Of a stretch of 22,313 bases of DNA, positions 15,968 through 22,313 are shown in pieces (position 1 is the first letter of the stretch; every line of letters begins with the position of its first letter). The notes under the pieces are model-generated. The model was not told the DNA's origin, searched no databases, and saw only the letters and a list, made by a program, of their open reading frames with translations. This stretch comes from JAGMDK01 sp023128695 (GTDB taxonomy: Bacteria > Planctomycetota > Phycisphaerae > UBA1845 > Fen-1342), in NCBI GenBank assembly GCA_030628805.1, contig DAOVQG010000033.1, positions 1 through 22,313 of the forward strand, given 5' to 3'. Made by a program: the position numbers and the translations under genes.

Positions 15968-16345
15968 TTATTCCGATGACGGACTATCCTGCGTCGAGGA
16001 TTCTAAGAGCTTACGGACGAGGGAAAGGGCGTCGGCCTGGAAGCGTTGAGATCCCAGCCCTCTCAGCAGCCCACCCAGCCACACCGCTAGGCCGACTACC
16101 CCGAGTAGCCTACATACTACAGAGAAGGAAAGGGAGAGTTCCGGTTCCGATGGCCCGTCTGCCAAGTGCATGAGACCACCGATTATCATCCCAAGACACC
16201 CGATTGCCCCAACGCCTCCCAAAACCCTCGAAGCAGCGTCTGGGAAAACATGGGGCCTTTTTTTTCGGTGAGTCTTCCCTACTTGCGAGTCGCCTCGCCT
16301 CGTCGCGGCATCCAAGATCTTCTGCTCTCGTTCGGTCAACTCCAT
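15968..16345 (-). CDS. Small protein with two transmembrane segments
   Basis: The 125-residue frame starts at ATG 16345 (MELTEREQKILDAATRRGDS) with GGAGGA 10 nt upstream; a longer frame from 16429 lacks such a site. After a basic stretch come two hydrophobic segments, VLGGVGAIGCLGMIIGGLM (~residues 42-60) and SVVCRLLGVVGLAVWLGGLL (~75-95), then a short helical tail. The N-terminal TEREQKILDA pattern recalls small planctomycete membrane proteins of unknown role. A run of eight A (coding strand) near 16260 lies inside the gene, a possible slippage or sequencing-error site. It stands alone, between the right inverted repeat and the palindrome cluster. Confidence 0.55.
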   Translation of the reverse strand: MELTEREQKILDAATRRGDSQVGKTHRKKRPHVFPDAASRVLGGVGAIGCLGMIIGGLMHLADGPSEPELSLSFSVVCRLLGVVGLAVWLGGLLRGLGSQRFQADALSLVRKLLESSTQDSPSSE

Positions 16346-16533
16346 CGCACGTGTGTCCTCCACGCAAGTTACGTAGGGTCCGCTGTGAGTTTGGGAATAA
16401 ATGGGTAACATCTCCCGAACTACCCCCATTACCAGTACTGGAAACGAGGTCGATTTCGATCATTGAGAGAAAAATTCCCAAACTCTGTGCGCACCACCAG
16501 TTCCGTAGGCCACCAGCTTGAAGTCGGCCGCGC

Positions 16534-16659
16534 ACCTCAGTGAGGTAGCCTCCGTGTCTCGGTGAGGCACGGTCCGTACCTCGGTGAGGTCGGGATCGAG
16601 TAAGCACGGTATCGGGACCGAGTATAGGCAGCCTACGCGGTCCCGACACCTGTTGAGGT
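16534..16659. repeat. Cluster of four short ACCTC/GAGGT palindromes
   Basis: Four related palindromes occur within 126 bp: ACCTCAGTGAGGT (16534-16546), CTCGGTGAGG (16558-16567), ACCTCGGTGAGGT (16578-16590) and ACCTGTTGAGGT (16648-16659). Between the third and fourth, TCGGGATCGAGTA and TCGGGACCGAGTA form a direct repeat. Spacing of the first three starts is 20-24 bp, about two helical turns, as in operator arrays or iterons. No gene overlaps them convincingly. Confidence 0.65.
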
Positions 16660-16795
16660 CGGCGCCGACTCCCAGCTTGGGTGCGGGCGCCTGCGCCAAG
16701 TAAGGCGCGGGAGTCGATCTCAGCTTGGAAACGGTTTTTCCAGGGCTCATACTGCCGCACAACTTACCCAAATTGCCCATTTTGCCATACGCGAA

Positions 16796-16885
16796 GGCCC
16801 GAGAACCGATTCTGTGCCCCGGCGGCTCTATGTTGGCAGGACCGTCAAGGCCGCGTCGAGGCGGCCGATACGCAGTTCTCGGGCC
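16796..16885. other. Possible structured RNA or nested inverted repeat
   Basis: An 11-bp perfect outer stem (GGCCCGAGAAC at 16796-16806 with GTTCTCGGGCC at 16875-16885) encloses an inner stem GGCCGC (16849-16854)/GCGGCC (16861-16866). The 90-nt unit sits in a gene-free region. It matches no RNA family I know, and the strand is unknown. Confidence 0.3.
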
Positions 16886-16919
16886 GATGTGCCGCTGCCC
16901 ATTCTGGCCCGGACCATTT

Positions 16920-17029
16920 CGATTGCGGATTGACGATTGACGATTGCGGATTGCACTGCTGGCGCCGGGACATCCACTGGGCTCACACCTCTCATCAATC
17001 CGAAATCCGCAATCTACAATCCCCAATCG
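16920..17029. repeat. Inverted pair of (GATTGNN)5 arrays
   Basis: 16921-16953 is five head-to-tail 7-bp units of the form GATTGNN, and 16996-17029 is the same kind of array on the opposite strand, with a 42-bp spacer. The two can pair as an imperfect hairpin. Such ATTGCGGATTG strings are common filler between genes in planctomycete genomes (from memory). Confidence 0.75.
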
Positions 17030-17140
17030 AGTGTCTTGCCGCCGGCGTCGGCCACGAAATAAAGCCCCTCGTCCGCCGCCTTGGGGTCGAACTTCAAGCG
17101 GCTGCCGGAAAGCTGGCCGATGTTGCCGGGCGTGACCGTG

Positions 17141-17374
17141 CTACTGCTTCTGTGAACGCTCCTTTCCGTCGAGGATCTCGAGACTCGACACGAGTAGCAG
17201 GTCGATGATCTCGAACGTCTCGTCGACTTTGTACACGATTGCGGTGCGCCCACTCGGCGAGCGTGCCAGGAAATCCGGGTGCCCAACGTCCAAATGCCGG
17301 CCGTCCGCCAAGTGGATACGATAAGCACGAAAGGGCTGCGCCCGCTGGACTTGCACGAGTTGCTCAACGGTCAT
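17141..17374 (-). CDS. Small planctomycete-type conserved protein
   Basis: The 77-residue product (MTVEQLVQVQRAQPFRAYRI, then HLADGRHLDVGHPDFLARSP, then GRTAIVYKVDETFEIIDLLL) belongs to a type of ~80-residue proteins that I know from Planctomycetota genomes, usually scattered as single genes. It is predicted as a compact beta fold. No function is known. Start ATG 17374 has GGAG 6 nt upstream. It appears intact and is among the better taxonomic hints in the window. Confidence 0.75.
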   Translation of the reverse strand: MTVEQLVQVQRAQPFRAYRIHLADGRHLDVGHPDFLARSPSGRTAIVYKVDETFEIIDLLLVSSLEILDGKERSQKQ

Positions 17375-17411
17375 CGTTTGCTCCAGACATCTAACAGCCT
17401 ATACCAATATT

Positions 17412-17720
17412 TTACACTGAGTGGCACGGGACGGCAAGGCTGAGTGGCTCGCAGTCCTTTGTCGGCGCGCCGGGAAACGTGCCGTCCAGCAGGGCCAGCT
17501 TGAGGGTGGCGGTCACCGCCAGGATGTCGGGCTTGTTCACCGTCGAGCCCTGGTCGACAATGTCCTGGACCTTCGGGCTCCCTCCTCGCTCACGCTCCCG
17601 CCTTGGTTGCGTTCGCCCCTCAGCGTCGCCGTCGGCGCTGCCGCTGATCTGGACCATGGCCGCGTAGTCGTCGGGGTCGGAGGTGATGTTGTTCTCGAAT
17701 AGGGAGCAAGCGATGGGCAT
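17412..17720 (-). CDS. HU-like small protein with internal insert, probably truncated
   Basis: The N-terminus MPIACSLFENNITSDPDDYA followed later by VQDIVDQGSTVNKPDILAV resembles HU-like DNA-binding proteins (the MPI...F.N.LTSDPDDY type). Between the two blocks lie 16 codons (about 17574-17622, EGRTQPRRERERGGSP) with no family counterpart, apparently an in-frame insert of a short GC-rich repeat. After DILAV the rest (TATLKLALLDGTFPGAPTKD...) does not follow the family and ends at 102 residues, so the C-terminal DNA-binding arm region seems lost. Start ATG 17720 has AGGGAGA 7 nt upstream. Confidence 0.55.
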   Translation of the reverse strand: MPIACSLFENNITSDPDDYAAMVQISGSADGDAEGRTQPRRERERGGSPKVQDIVDQGSTVNKPDILAVTATLKLALLDGTFPGAPTKDCEPLSLAVPCHSV

Positions 17721-17749
17721 GGCCGATTCTCCCTATCAGTAACTCGTCA

Positions 17750-18505
17750 TCAGCTTACCAGTATGCCACGCGGGGGCAAGTGGCAAAACCTCGGCGGAAA
17801 GGCCTTGTCGCACGCACGCTTGACGGCTTGGGCGTAGCTTCGTCGGGTGTACCGCGGTCCCGCCTCGACCTTCGGGTTCGGTTTGGCGCGGCAAAACTGG
17901 CTGGGCTGCACCCGCGTCTTGCGTTTTGTCCGAAGGCGCTGACGGAGTTCGCGAACGGCATCAGCCGGGCTAAAGATGAACGCGTCGAGGTCATGCTTCA
18001 GAAACGGGGACAGAACCTGCTGGGCTTTGGGCCCGATAAAAAAAACGCGATTGCGACCGTGATGCTCGGTTTTGTGCGAACCCGGCTTGTACACCCAGAT
18101 TCTGCCGGACATGTCGAGGTCTCCGGTTCGCATGGAGGTCGCTTCTCCGGGCCGCATGCCGGTCAGGAGCTGGAGTTCAGCCATCGCTGCTACCTGCCCG
18201 GATCATGGCACGGCGAACGGCCTTCAACTCGGGCGGCCCGAAGTCCGCCACCAGTGTCTTGCCGTAGAGCCGGAAAAGCTGCCGGACGGCATCCTTGATG
18301 TTCTCGAACTCGCCGGTTGGATGCCCATTCTTGACGTAGTAGCTCTCGGCAGCCACTCGGCGATGACCTGTTCGTACCGTTGCCGGCTCTCCTCCGTGCC
18401 GTGCTGGCCGAGGTAAACGTCGCGGCCGTTCAGCCGGACGACGGCGAGACCGGAAGGCTTGTGGAGGCGGTACTTGGGGATTCGTGCGGATCTTCTGTCG
18501 GGCAT
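17750..18505 (-). pseudogene. Tyrosine recombinase (integrase), degraded
   Basis: Three frames hold pieces of one integrase. The N-terminal piece starts at ATG 18505 (MPDRRSARIPKYRLHKPSGL, GRDVYLGQHGTEES). A second frame holds the core-binding part (YYVKNGHPTGEFENIKDAVR, LYGKTLVADFGPPELKAVRR, ending 18177). A third (from 18184) holds LQLLTGMRPGEATSM with catalytic Arg I, then HKTEHHGRNRVFF. About 100 residues are missing between the second and third pieces, and the HxxR...Tyr end is missing after AVKRACDKAF. It resembles integrases that I know from planctomycete elements. It cannot be active as read. It lies 119 bp from the tRNA-Gly fragment, so it marks the element's right border. Confidence 0.85.
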
Positions 18506-18527
18506 GATTTGGGCTCCTCGTGCGCTC

Positions 18528-18549
18528 AAAAGTGGTAATTACCACTTTT
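18528..18549. promoter_or_regulatory. Perfect 22-bp palindrome upstream of integrase
   Basis: The site is perfectly self-complementary with core GTGGTAATTACCAC and lies 23 bp before the integrase start codon, the place for an operator or an arm-type recombinase site. The TGGT...ACCA halves resemble GntR/FadR-type operators. Two relatives occur at 18778-18814. Confidence 0.6.
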
Positions 18550-18623
18550 CGAGGCTTTCAGAGCCGCTCTACCCGACGCAGGCAGGTACGCTAAACAGCG
18601 TTCGGCCAAGGGATTATATCAAA

Positions 18624-18669
18624 GCGGGCGATCGGATTCGAACCGACGACGTCCAGCTTGGGAAGCTAG
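18624..18669 (-). other. 3' fragment of tRNA-Gly(CCC), candidate attachment site
   Basis: Read on the minus strand the sequence gives an anticodon stem CTAGC/GCTGG around loop TTCCCAA (anticodon CCC), a 5-nt variable loop, a T-stem GTCGG/CCGAT around TTCGAAT, and the 3' acceptor strand CGCCCGC with T as discriminator. The matching 5' acceptor GCGGGCG and a D-arm are not found upstream, so only the 3' part is a tRNA. This is the piece normally duplicated when an element integrates into a tRNA gene, and an integrase remnant lies beside it. Confidence 0.8.
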
Positions 18670-18777
18670 GACCAGCCCTGGCCGATTTGGCTCTCAAAGC
18701 CTGTGTTTGCAGTATCTTAGCGTGATTCGCGGTTTTCGCAATCCTTCGCATCCTGTCGCGTTTTGACGCGTTTAGAG

Positions 18778-18814
18778 GTGGTATTACCACTTAAGGTGGT
18801 AGTCCTACCACCTT
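18778..18814. promoter_or_regulatory. Two adjacent GTGGTA/TACCAC palindromes
   Basis: GTGGTATTACCAC (18778-18790) is followed after 2 bp by a palindrome with exact 10-bp arms AAGGTGGTAG/CTACCACCTT and a 2-bp centre (18793-18814). They share the half-site of the 18528 palindrome but lie on the chromosomal side of the tRNA fragment. No convincing gene is seen from here to 19018. Confidence 0.6.
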
Positions 18815-19018
18815 GCCGAATCGGGCTATGGTATCGCGTGTCCTGGGCAGCGAGCACGGGGTGCAGCATAAACCACTCCCGCTCGGAGGCCCTGGCGACG
18901 GGAATCGGCGTCATCCTCTCATCCCCAGCCGACTTGCCTGCCCATTGCATGCCACCCCGTCCATCCCCGATGGCGTTTTCGGCAAGTTCAGGCTGACGGT
19001 CCTCATGCGATTACCGCT

Positions 19019-19738
19019 CTATAGATAGACCTCACGGAGCTTGGATTCGTCCTCCAGTACCTCTGCCGATCCCGAGTACGAGACGCGGCCATTGCGGAGA
19101 ACGTACACCTGGTTGGCGATCCTGAGAACCTCGCGGACCTTCTGCTCGACGATTAGGATGGCCGTGTTGTTCCCCTGAGCGATGGCCTGAATCCGGTGCA
19201 GAGCCTCCGTGGCCAGTAGCGGCGCAAGACCCAACGAGGGCTCATCAAGCAATAACACGCGTGGGGACAGGATCAGGGCGTTTGCAAGGGCGAGCATCTG
19301 CTTCTCACCACCAGAGAGTGTCTCAGCGCGTTGACGCAGTCGAGGCCTGAGCGCCGGGAACAGCGAGAGCGCCCGTTCGACACCCTCCTTGGAACGCTTT
19401 TTGGGCAGCGTCACCCCACCCATCTCAAGGTTTTCTCCAACGGACAGATCGGTGAAGACGCGATTGCCCTGCGGAACATATGCCATACCCCGTAAAAGTA
19501 GACGTCTTGGCGTAGCTAACTCCAACTCCCGGCCATCCAGGCAAACACGCCCTTGCCAGACGGGCAATAAGCCGAAAACGGCCTTTAGCAGCGTCGACTT
19601 GCCAGCCCCATTGTGCCCGATCAGGGCGACTATCTCACCCTGTTTCACTTCCAGGTCCACGCCCGCCAGCACCTGCTTCTTCCCGTAGCCGGTGACGAGT
19701 GCTTCGACGCTCAAGAGGCAGCCGTTCTCGCTAGCCAA
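19019..19738 (-). CDS. livF: LivF, branched-chain amino acid ABC transporter ATPase
   Basis: One of the two ATPases that power high-affinity uptake of leucine, isoleucine and valine (or related amino acids or amides) by the HAAT family. At 239 residues it is the normal length. Motifs: Walker A GHNGAGKST (~residues 41-49), signature LSGGEKQM (~140), Walker B VLLLDEPSLGL (~160) and the switch region IVEQKV. It starts at TTG 19738, supported by GGAGGC 5 nt upstream and by an 8-bp overlap with the livG stop; family members usually begin near this point. It is intact and is the last gene of the liv operon here. The substrate is inferred from the family only. Confidence 0.93.
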   Translation of the reverse strand: MASENGCLLSVEALVTGYGKKQVLAGVDLEVKQGEIVALIGHNGAGKSTLLKAVFGLLPVWQGRVCLDGRELELATPRRLLLRGMAYVPQGNRVFTDLSVGENLEMGGVTLPKKRSKEGVERALSLFPALRPRLRQRAETLSGGEKQMLALANALILSPRVLLLDEPSLGLAPLLATEALHRIQAIAQGNNTAILIVEQKVREVLRIANQVYVLRNGRVSYSGSAEVLEDESKLREVYL

Positions 19739-20501
19739 CGTACGCCTCCATGATTTCGGGACGCTCCAAGACCTCGCTTGGCGGCCCTTGGGCTATGACC
19801 TTGCCCTCGTCCATCACAATGACCACGTCCGCCGCCTGCCGCACTGCTGCAATATCGTGCTCAATGAAGACGACCAGCTTCCCCTCATTCCGCAGTTGCC
19901 CAAGCAGCCCGAGTATCTGCGTCACCATCTCCGGATGCACGCCCGCCACAGGCTCGTCAAGCAGCAGCATCCGCGCCTCCGTAGCCACACAACACGCGAT
20001 TGTGAGCAGCTTCTGCTGTCCATACGACAACTCTCCGGCGGGTTTCGCTGCGTCCGCTGTCAACTCGACGAACTCCAACAACCGCATCGCTTCCTCGCGA
20101 TTACGCCGCTCCTCCTCCGCGACGCCGAACCGCAGCAACGCCGACAGTAGCTTCTCCCCGCGTTGATGAGGACGTGCCAACATGACGTTTTCCACCACGG
20201 GCACCTGCTGAATCAACCGCAAGTCCTGAAACGTCCGGGCGATCCCGAGCCGCGCGATCCTGTGCGGGGCCAGTCGAGTTATGTCGCGATCACCACAGTA
20301 GCACTGCCCTCCATCAGCGGGCAGGAACCCTGTAAGCACATTAAGAAGCGTCGTCTTCCCCGCTCCATTAGGTCCGATGATCGCCACGATACCGTCCGTG
20401 TCAAACTGCACACTGAGGCCATCCAGCGCCCGAACACCGCCGAATGATTTCCTCAGGCTCTCGCATCGCAGGCTCTCGATTGTCAATGTTGTGTAAGCCA
20501 T
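19731..20501 (-). CDS. livG: LivG, branched-chain amino acid ABC transporter ATPase
   Basis: Second ATPase of the transporter, 256 residues as expected. Motifs: Walker A GPNGAGKTT (~43-51), a Q-loop in FQDLRLIQQVPVVENVM, signature LSYGQQKL (~158), Walker B MLLLDEPVAGVHPEM and H-loop FIEHD. The PVAGVHPEM after Walker B and the long helical insert after the Q-loop separate LivG from LivF. Start ATG 20501 with GAGG 5 nt upstream, 33 bp after the livM stop. It appears intact and overlaps livF by 8 bp, so translation is probably coupled. Confidence 0.94.
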   Translation of the reverse strand: MAYTTLTIESLRCESLRKSFGGVRALDGLSVQFDTDGIVAIIGPNGAGKTTLLNVLTGFLPADGGQCYCGDRDITRLAPHRIARLGIARTFQDLRLIQQVPVVENVMLARPHQRGEKLLSALLRFGVAEEERRNREEAMRLLEFVELTADAAKPAGELSYGQQKLLTIACCVATEARMLLLDEPVAGVHPEMVTQILGLLGQLRNEGKLVVFIEHDIAAVRQAADVVIVMDEGKVIAQGPPSEVLERPEIMEAYVG

Positions 20502-20534
20502 AGCAGCCTCATTGCCGTCCTGCGAAAACGTCCC

Positions 20535-21408
20535 TCACCGCCCGAATGCGTACCTTCCCACTAGGCCACGTGGGCGGATCATCATCATGATGACCAAGAG
20601 GCTTCCATAGATGATCTGCCGCAGGTTCGCAGCGACCGCACTTGGCAAGCCGACAAAACGTAGTCCCTCGGGCAGCGTCACCAACACAAACGCCCCAATC
20701 AACGGCCCCCACAGGCTGCCGGCCCCGCCGATGATGACCATCGAGATGATCAGGATCGACTCCATCACCGTAAAGCTGGTCGGGTCGATGTACGTGATGT
20801 AGTGGGCGTACAGACTCCCTGCCGACGCCGCCAAAAGCCGCACTCACCGCAAACGCTGTGACCTTGAACCGGAGCGTGTTCTTACCCACAGCTTTGGCCA
20901 CGACCTCGTCCTCCCGAATCGCGCGCAAAACCCGACCGAACGGGCTCGACGTCAGACGCCAAACAACGAGGTACGCAAACGTCGCGAGCGCAGCCGCCAG
21001 AATGATGAACTCGAAACTCGTATCGACTTCCCACCCCAGGATAACTGGTTGCGGAATTCCCGGGATTCCCAATGGTCCCCGCGTTGCCTCTGTCCAGTTA
21101 TTGAAGATGCTGAACAGAATCATCTGGAACCCAAAGGTAGCGATGATGAAATAGTCGTCGTGCAGCCGCATCGAGGGGAGGGAAACAAGTAGGGATGCAC
21201 CCGCGGCAACCAGCATTCCAACTACGATCCCCACCAGGAATGGAGCGCCAGCATCGACGGTGAGAAGCGCCGCTGTGTAGGCGCCAAGCCCGTAGAACGC
21301 CGCGTGGGCAATCGACAGCAAACCGAGATTCCCGGCGAGTATGTCGAGAGAAATGCTGAGCGCCGCGTAGATTCCAAAGAGCACCAGAATGTGGAGAACG
21401 TATTCCAT
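20535..21408 (-). pseudogene. livM: LivM permease, single-base frameshift
   Basis: LivM is one of two membrane permease subunits. The frame from ATG 21408 encodes family-typical sequence with several membrane helices, including LDILAGNLGLLSIAHAAFYG, YGLGAYTAALL and RLTSSPFGRVLRAIREDEVV, to about AVSAAFGG. There it leaves frame, while the next frame continues ASAGSLYAHYITYIDPTSFT and IISMVIIGGAGSLWGP to the stop at 20535. Deleting one base in the AAAA run at 20833-20836 (plus strand) restores a ~290-residue LivM of normal length. Because the rest is perfectly conserved, a recent mutation or a sequencing indel is likely. The start is 1 bp from the livH stop. Confidence 0.88.
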
Positions 21409-21409
21409 C

Positions 21410-22174
21410 TCACACAGTGACTTTTTTCAAGGGCTGCCCGAAAACACCCTGGGGCCGTAGAATCAAGAAGATAACCAACACGAAGAATGCGATAGCGTCC
21501 TGCCATTGCGACGGCAGCTTCCAAATGCCGAATTGTTGGGCGGCCGCTAGCAGCAAGGCTCCCAGCGTGACGCCGGGAAGGCTTCCACGCCCCCCCACGA
21601 TCACCGCCACAATCGCCAGCATCAACATGTTCATGCCCATGGTGGGCGTCATATGCACATCGAGGGCGACCAGCACGCCCGCCAAGCCGGCCAAGCCTGA
21701 CCCTATGGCGAAAGCAATGAGTGTGACACGATCACTGTGAGCGCCAAGAACACCGGCGAGTTCCGGATCGTTTGAGACAGCCCTCAAGACCATACCGATT
21801 TTGGTTGACCTCAACGTGACTCCCAGAACAACAAGAAGCACGAAACTGATGATCACGGTCACCAACTGGATGGAAGTAAGCAGCGCGCCGAATATGCTCA
21901 CCGACTCCCCGGTGAGCCCGGTTCCAAGGGTCTTGATGTCGTCTCCAAACACGATCGAGACAACGTTTTGGAGCGCGATATAGATCCCCAATGATGCCAC
22001 CAGCAGGATGACTGCCGACGCTTTGCGACGCTTCAAGGGCTGATAGATGAGCAACTCCATGGAACACCCGGCCACCACCGCCAAGGCAACCCCCAATGCC
22101 AGAGCTGGGAGGAGAGGAAGCCCCAGCCAATCCTGGAAAAGGGGGTATCCGGTTGACGCAAGTACGTACAACAT
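21410..22174 (-). CDS. livH: LivH permease, N-terminus missing
   Basis: LivH is the partner permease of LivM. The 254 residues from ATG 22174 (MLYVLASTGYPLFQDWLGLP) contain the family helices and motifs: YQPLKRRKASAVILLVASLG, MVLRAVSNDPELAGVLGAHS, AIVAVIVGGRGSLPGVTLGA and FLILRPQGVFGQP. Normal LivH is ~290 residues and begins with a helix and a GE-x-MMLGAY segment; here the match begins just after that point (Y-MLYVLAS), so 35-50 residues are missing. The lost part coincides with the start of an IS1595-type transposase 16 bp away on the other strand. The ATG used here is internal, so the transporter is probably inactive unless the full N-terminus lies beyond the element. Confidence 0.88.
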   Translation of the reverse strand: MLYVLASTGYPLFQDWLGLPLLPALALGVALAVVAGCSMELLIYQPLKRRKASAVILLVASLGIYIALQNVVSIVFGDDIKTLGTGLTGESVSIFGALLTSIQLVTVIISFVLLVVLGVTLRSTKIGMVLRAVSNDPELAGVLGAHSDRVTLIAFAIGSGLAGLAGVLVALDVHMTPTMGMNMLMLAIVAVIVGGRGSLPGVTLGALLLAAAQQFGIWKLPSQWQDAIAFFVLVIFLILRPQGVFGQPLKKVTV

Positions 22175-22189
22175 GTAGTGTGGGCTTCC

Positions 22190-22313
22190 ATGGAAGACAT
22201 GGCGGGCCCTGTTCCTGGGGTCGATTATCCGCGCACCTTCGAGGAGTTCGATCGCTTCTTCCCTGATGAGGATGCCTGTCGGAGGTACCTCACGCGGGTC
22301 CGTTGGCGCGAAG
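22190..22313 (+). CDS. IS1595-family transposase, 5' end only (cut by window edge)
   Basis: The frame from ATG 22190 continues to the end of the window. It encodes VDYPRTFEEFDRFFPDEDAC followed by RRYLTRVRWRE, which matches the start of the N-terminal zinc-binding domain of IS1595-family transposases (YPRT...EF...F...E.AC..YL..LRW). The cysteines of the zinc site and the DDE domain would lie beyond the window. It reads away from the livH remnant, with only ~15 bp between the livH break and this ATG, too short for a typical IS end plus promoter, so the true start may differ or the IS end may be eroded. No inverted repeat can be defined. Confidence 0.7.
   Translation, partial: MEDMAGPVPGVDYPRTFEEFDRFFPDEDACRRYLTRVRWRE

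Noticed and set aside
16534..16659. A CRISPR array
   Set aside because: Repeat units are only 10-13 bp, imperfect, palindromic and irregularly spaced at the fourth unit, with no spacers of normal length and no cas gene.
16460..17026. A 188-codon minus-strand frame across the repeat region
   Set aside because: Its sequence is produced by the GATTGNN arrays and palindromes and is not protein-like.
18600..18720. A functional tRNA-Gly gene
   Set aside because: The T-arm, anticodon arm and 3' acceptor are present, but no 5' acceptor strand GCGGGCG or D-arm can be found upstream on the minus strand.
18763..18996. A 77-codon plus-strand frame between the tRNA fragment and livF
   Set aside because: It begins inside the GTGGTA palindromes, lacks a ribosome-binding site and resembles no family.

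Overview
The window looks like chromosomal DNA of an uncultured, GC-rich planctomycete. The evidence is indirect: a roughly 77-residue protein of a type I associate with Planctomycetota, a tyrosine recombinase of a planctomycete-like type, a HU-like small protein and the kinds of short interspersed palindromes common in those genomes. No rRNA or marker gene is present, so the taxonomic call is an inference.

The left 18.7 kb reads as a decayed integrated element. Its right border is marked by a degenerate tyrosine recombinase (17750-18505) next to the 3' third of a tRNA-Gly(CCC) gene (18624-18669), the usual footprint of integration into a tRNA. The element carries genes of an ICE-like backbone: DUF3150 (168-1144, interrupted by a 65-bp palindrome), DUF1257 (from 1228, truncated), a replication-relaxation winged-helix protein (9540-10046, truncated) and a HerA-like ATPase (14242-15560, frameshifted and truncated).

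Embedded in it, on the minus strand, is the 3' part of a class 1 DISARM anti-phage operon in the order drmMI-drmA-drmB-drmC with tightly overlapping genes (1492-9370). drmB and drmC look intact. drmA is split by a single in-frame TGA. drmD is absent, and the methyltransferase half of drmMI has been replaced, in frame, by the N-terminus of another protein. From 10.5 to 15.6 kb a plus-strand group of mostly unrecognised genes ends in the HerA-like ATPase: a CxxCxGxG protein, an anti-sigma-like protein, two unknowns, a zinc-ribbon protein and the ATPase. An inverted repeat of about 300 bp (1-295 and 15581-15904), which includes the 5' end of DUF3150, brackets the whole 15.3-kb DISARM/HerA block.

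Between 15.9 and 18.8 kb lies a sparse, repeat-rich stretch: a small membrane protein, clustered palindromes, (GATTGNN)5 arrays, a possible structured RNA, two small planctomycete-type genes, the integrase remnant and a set of GTGGTA/TACCAC palindromes. Right of 19.0 kb is ordinary chromosome: a minus-strand branched-chain amino acid ABC transporter operon livH-livM-livG-livF. Here livM has one frameshift and livH has lost its N-terminus beside the start of an IS1595-family transposase at the window edge.

Single-base frameshifts occur in four otherwise well-preserved reading frames in both the element and the chromosome. Uncorrected sequencing indels must therefore be weighed against true gene decay.
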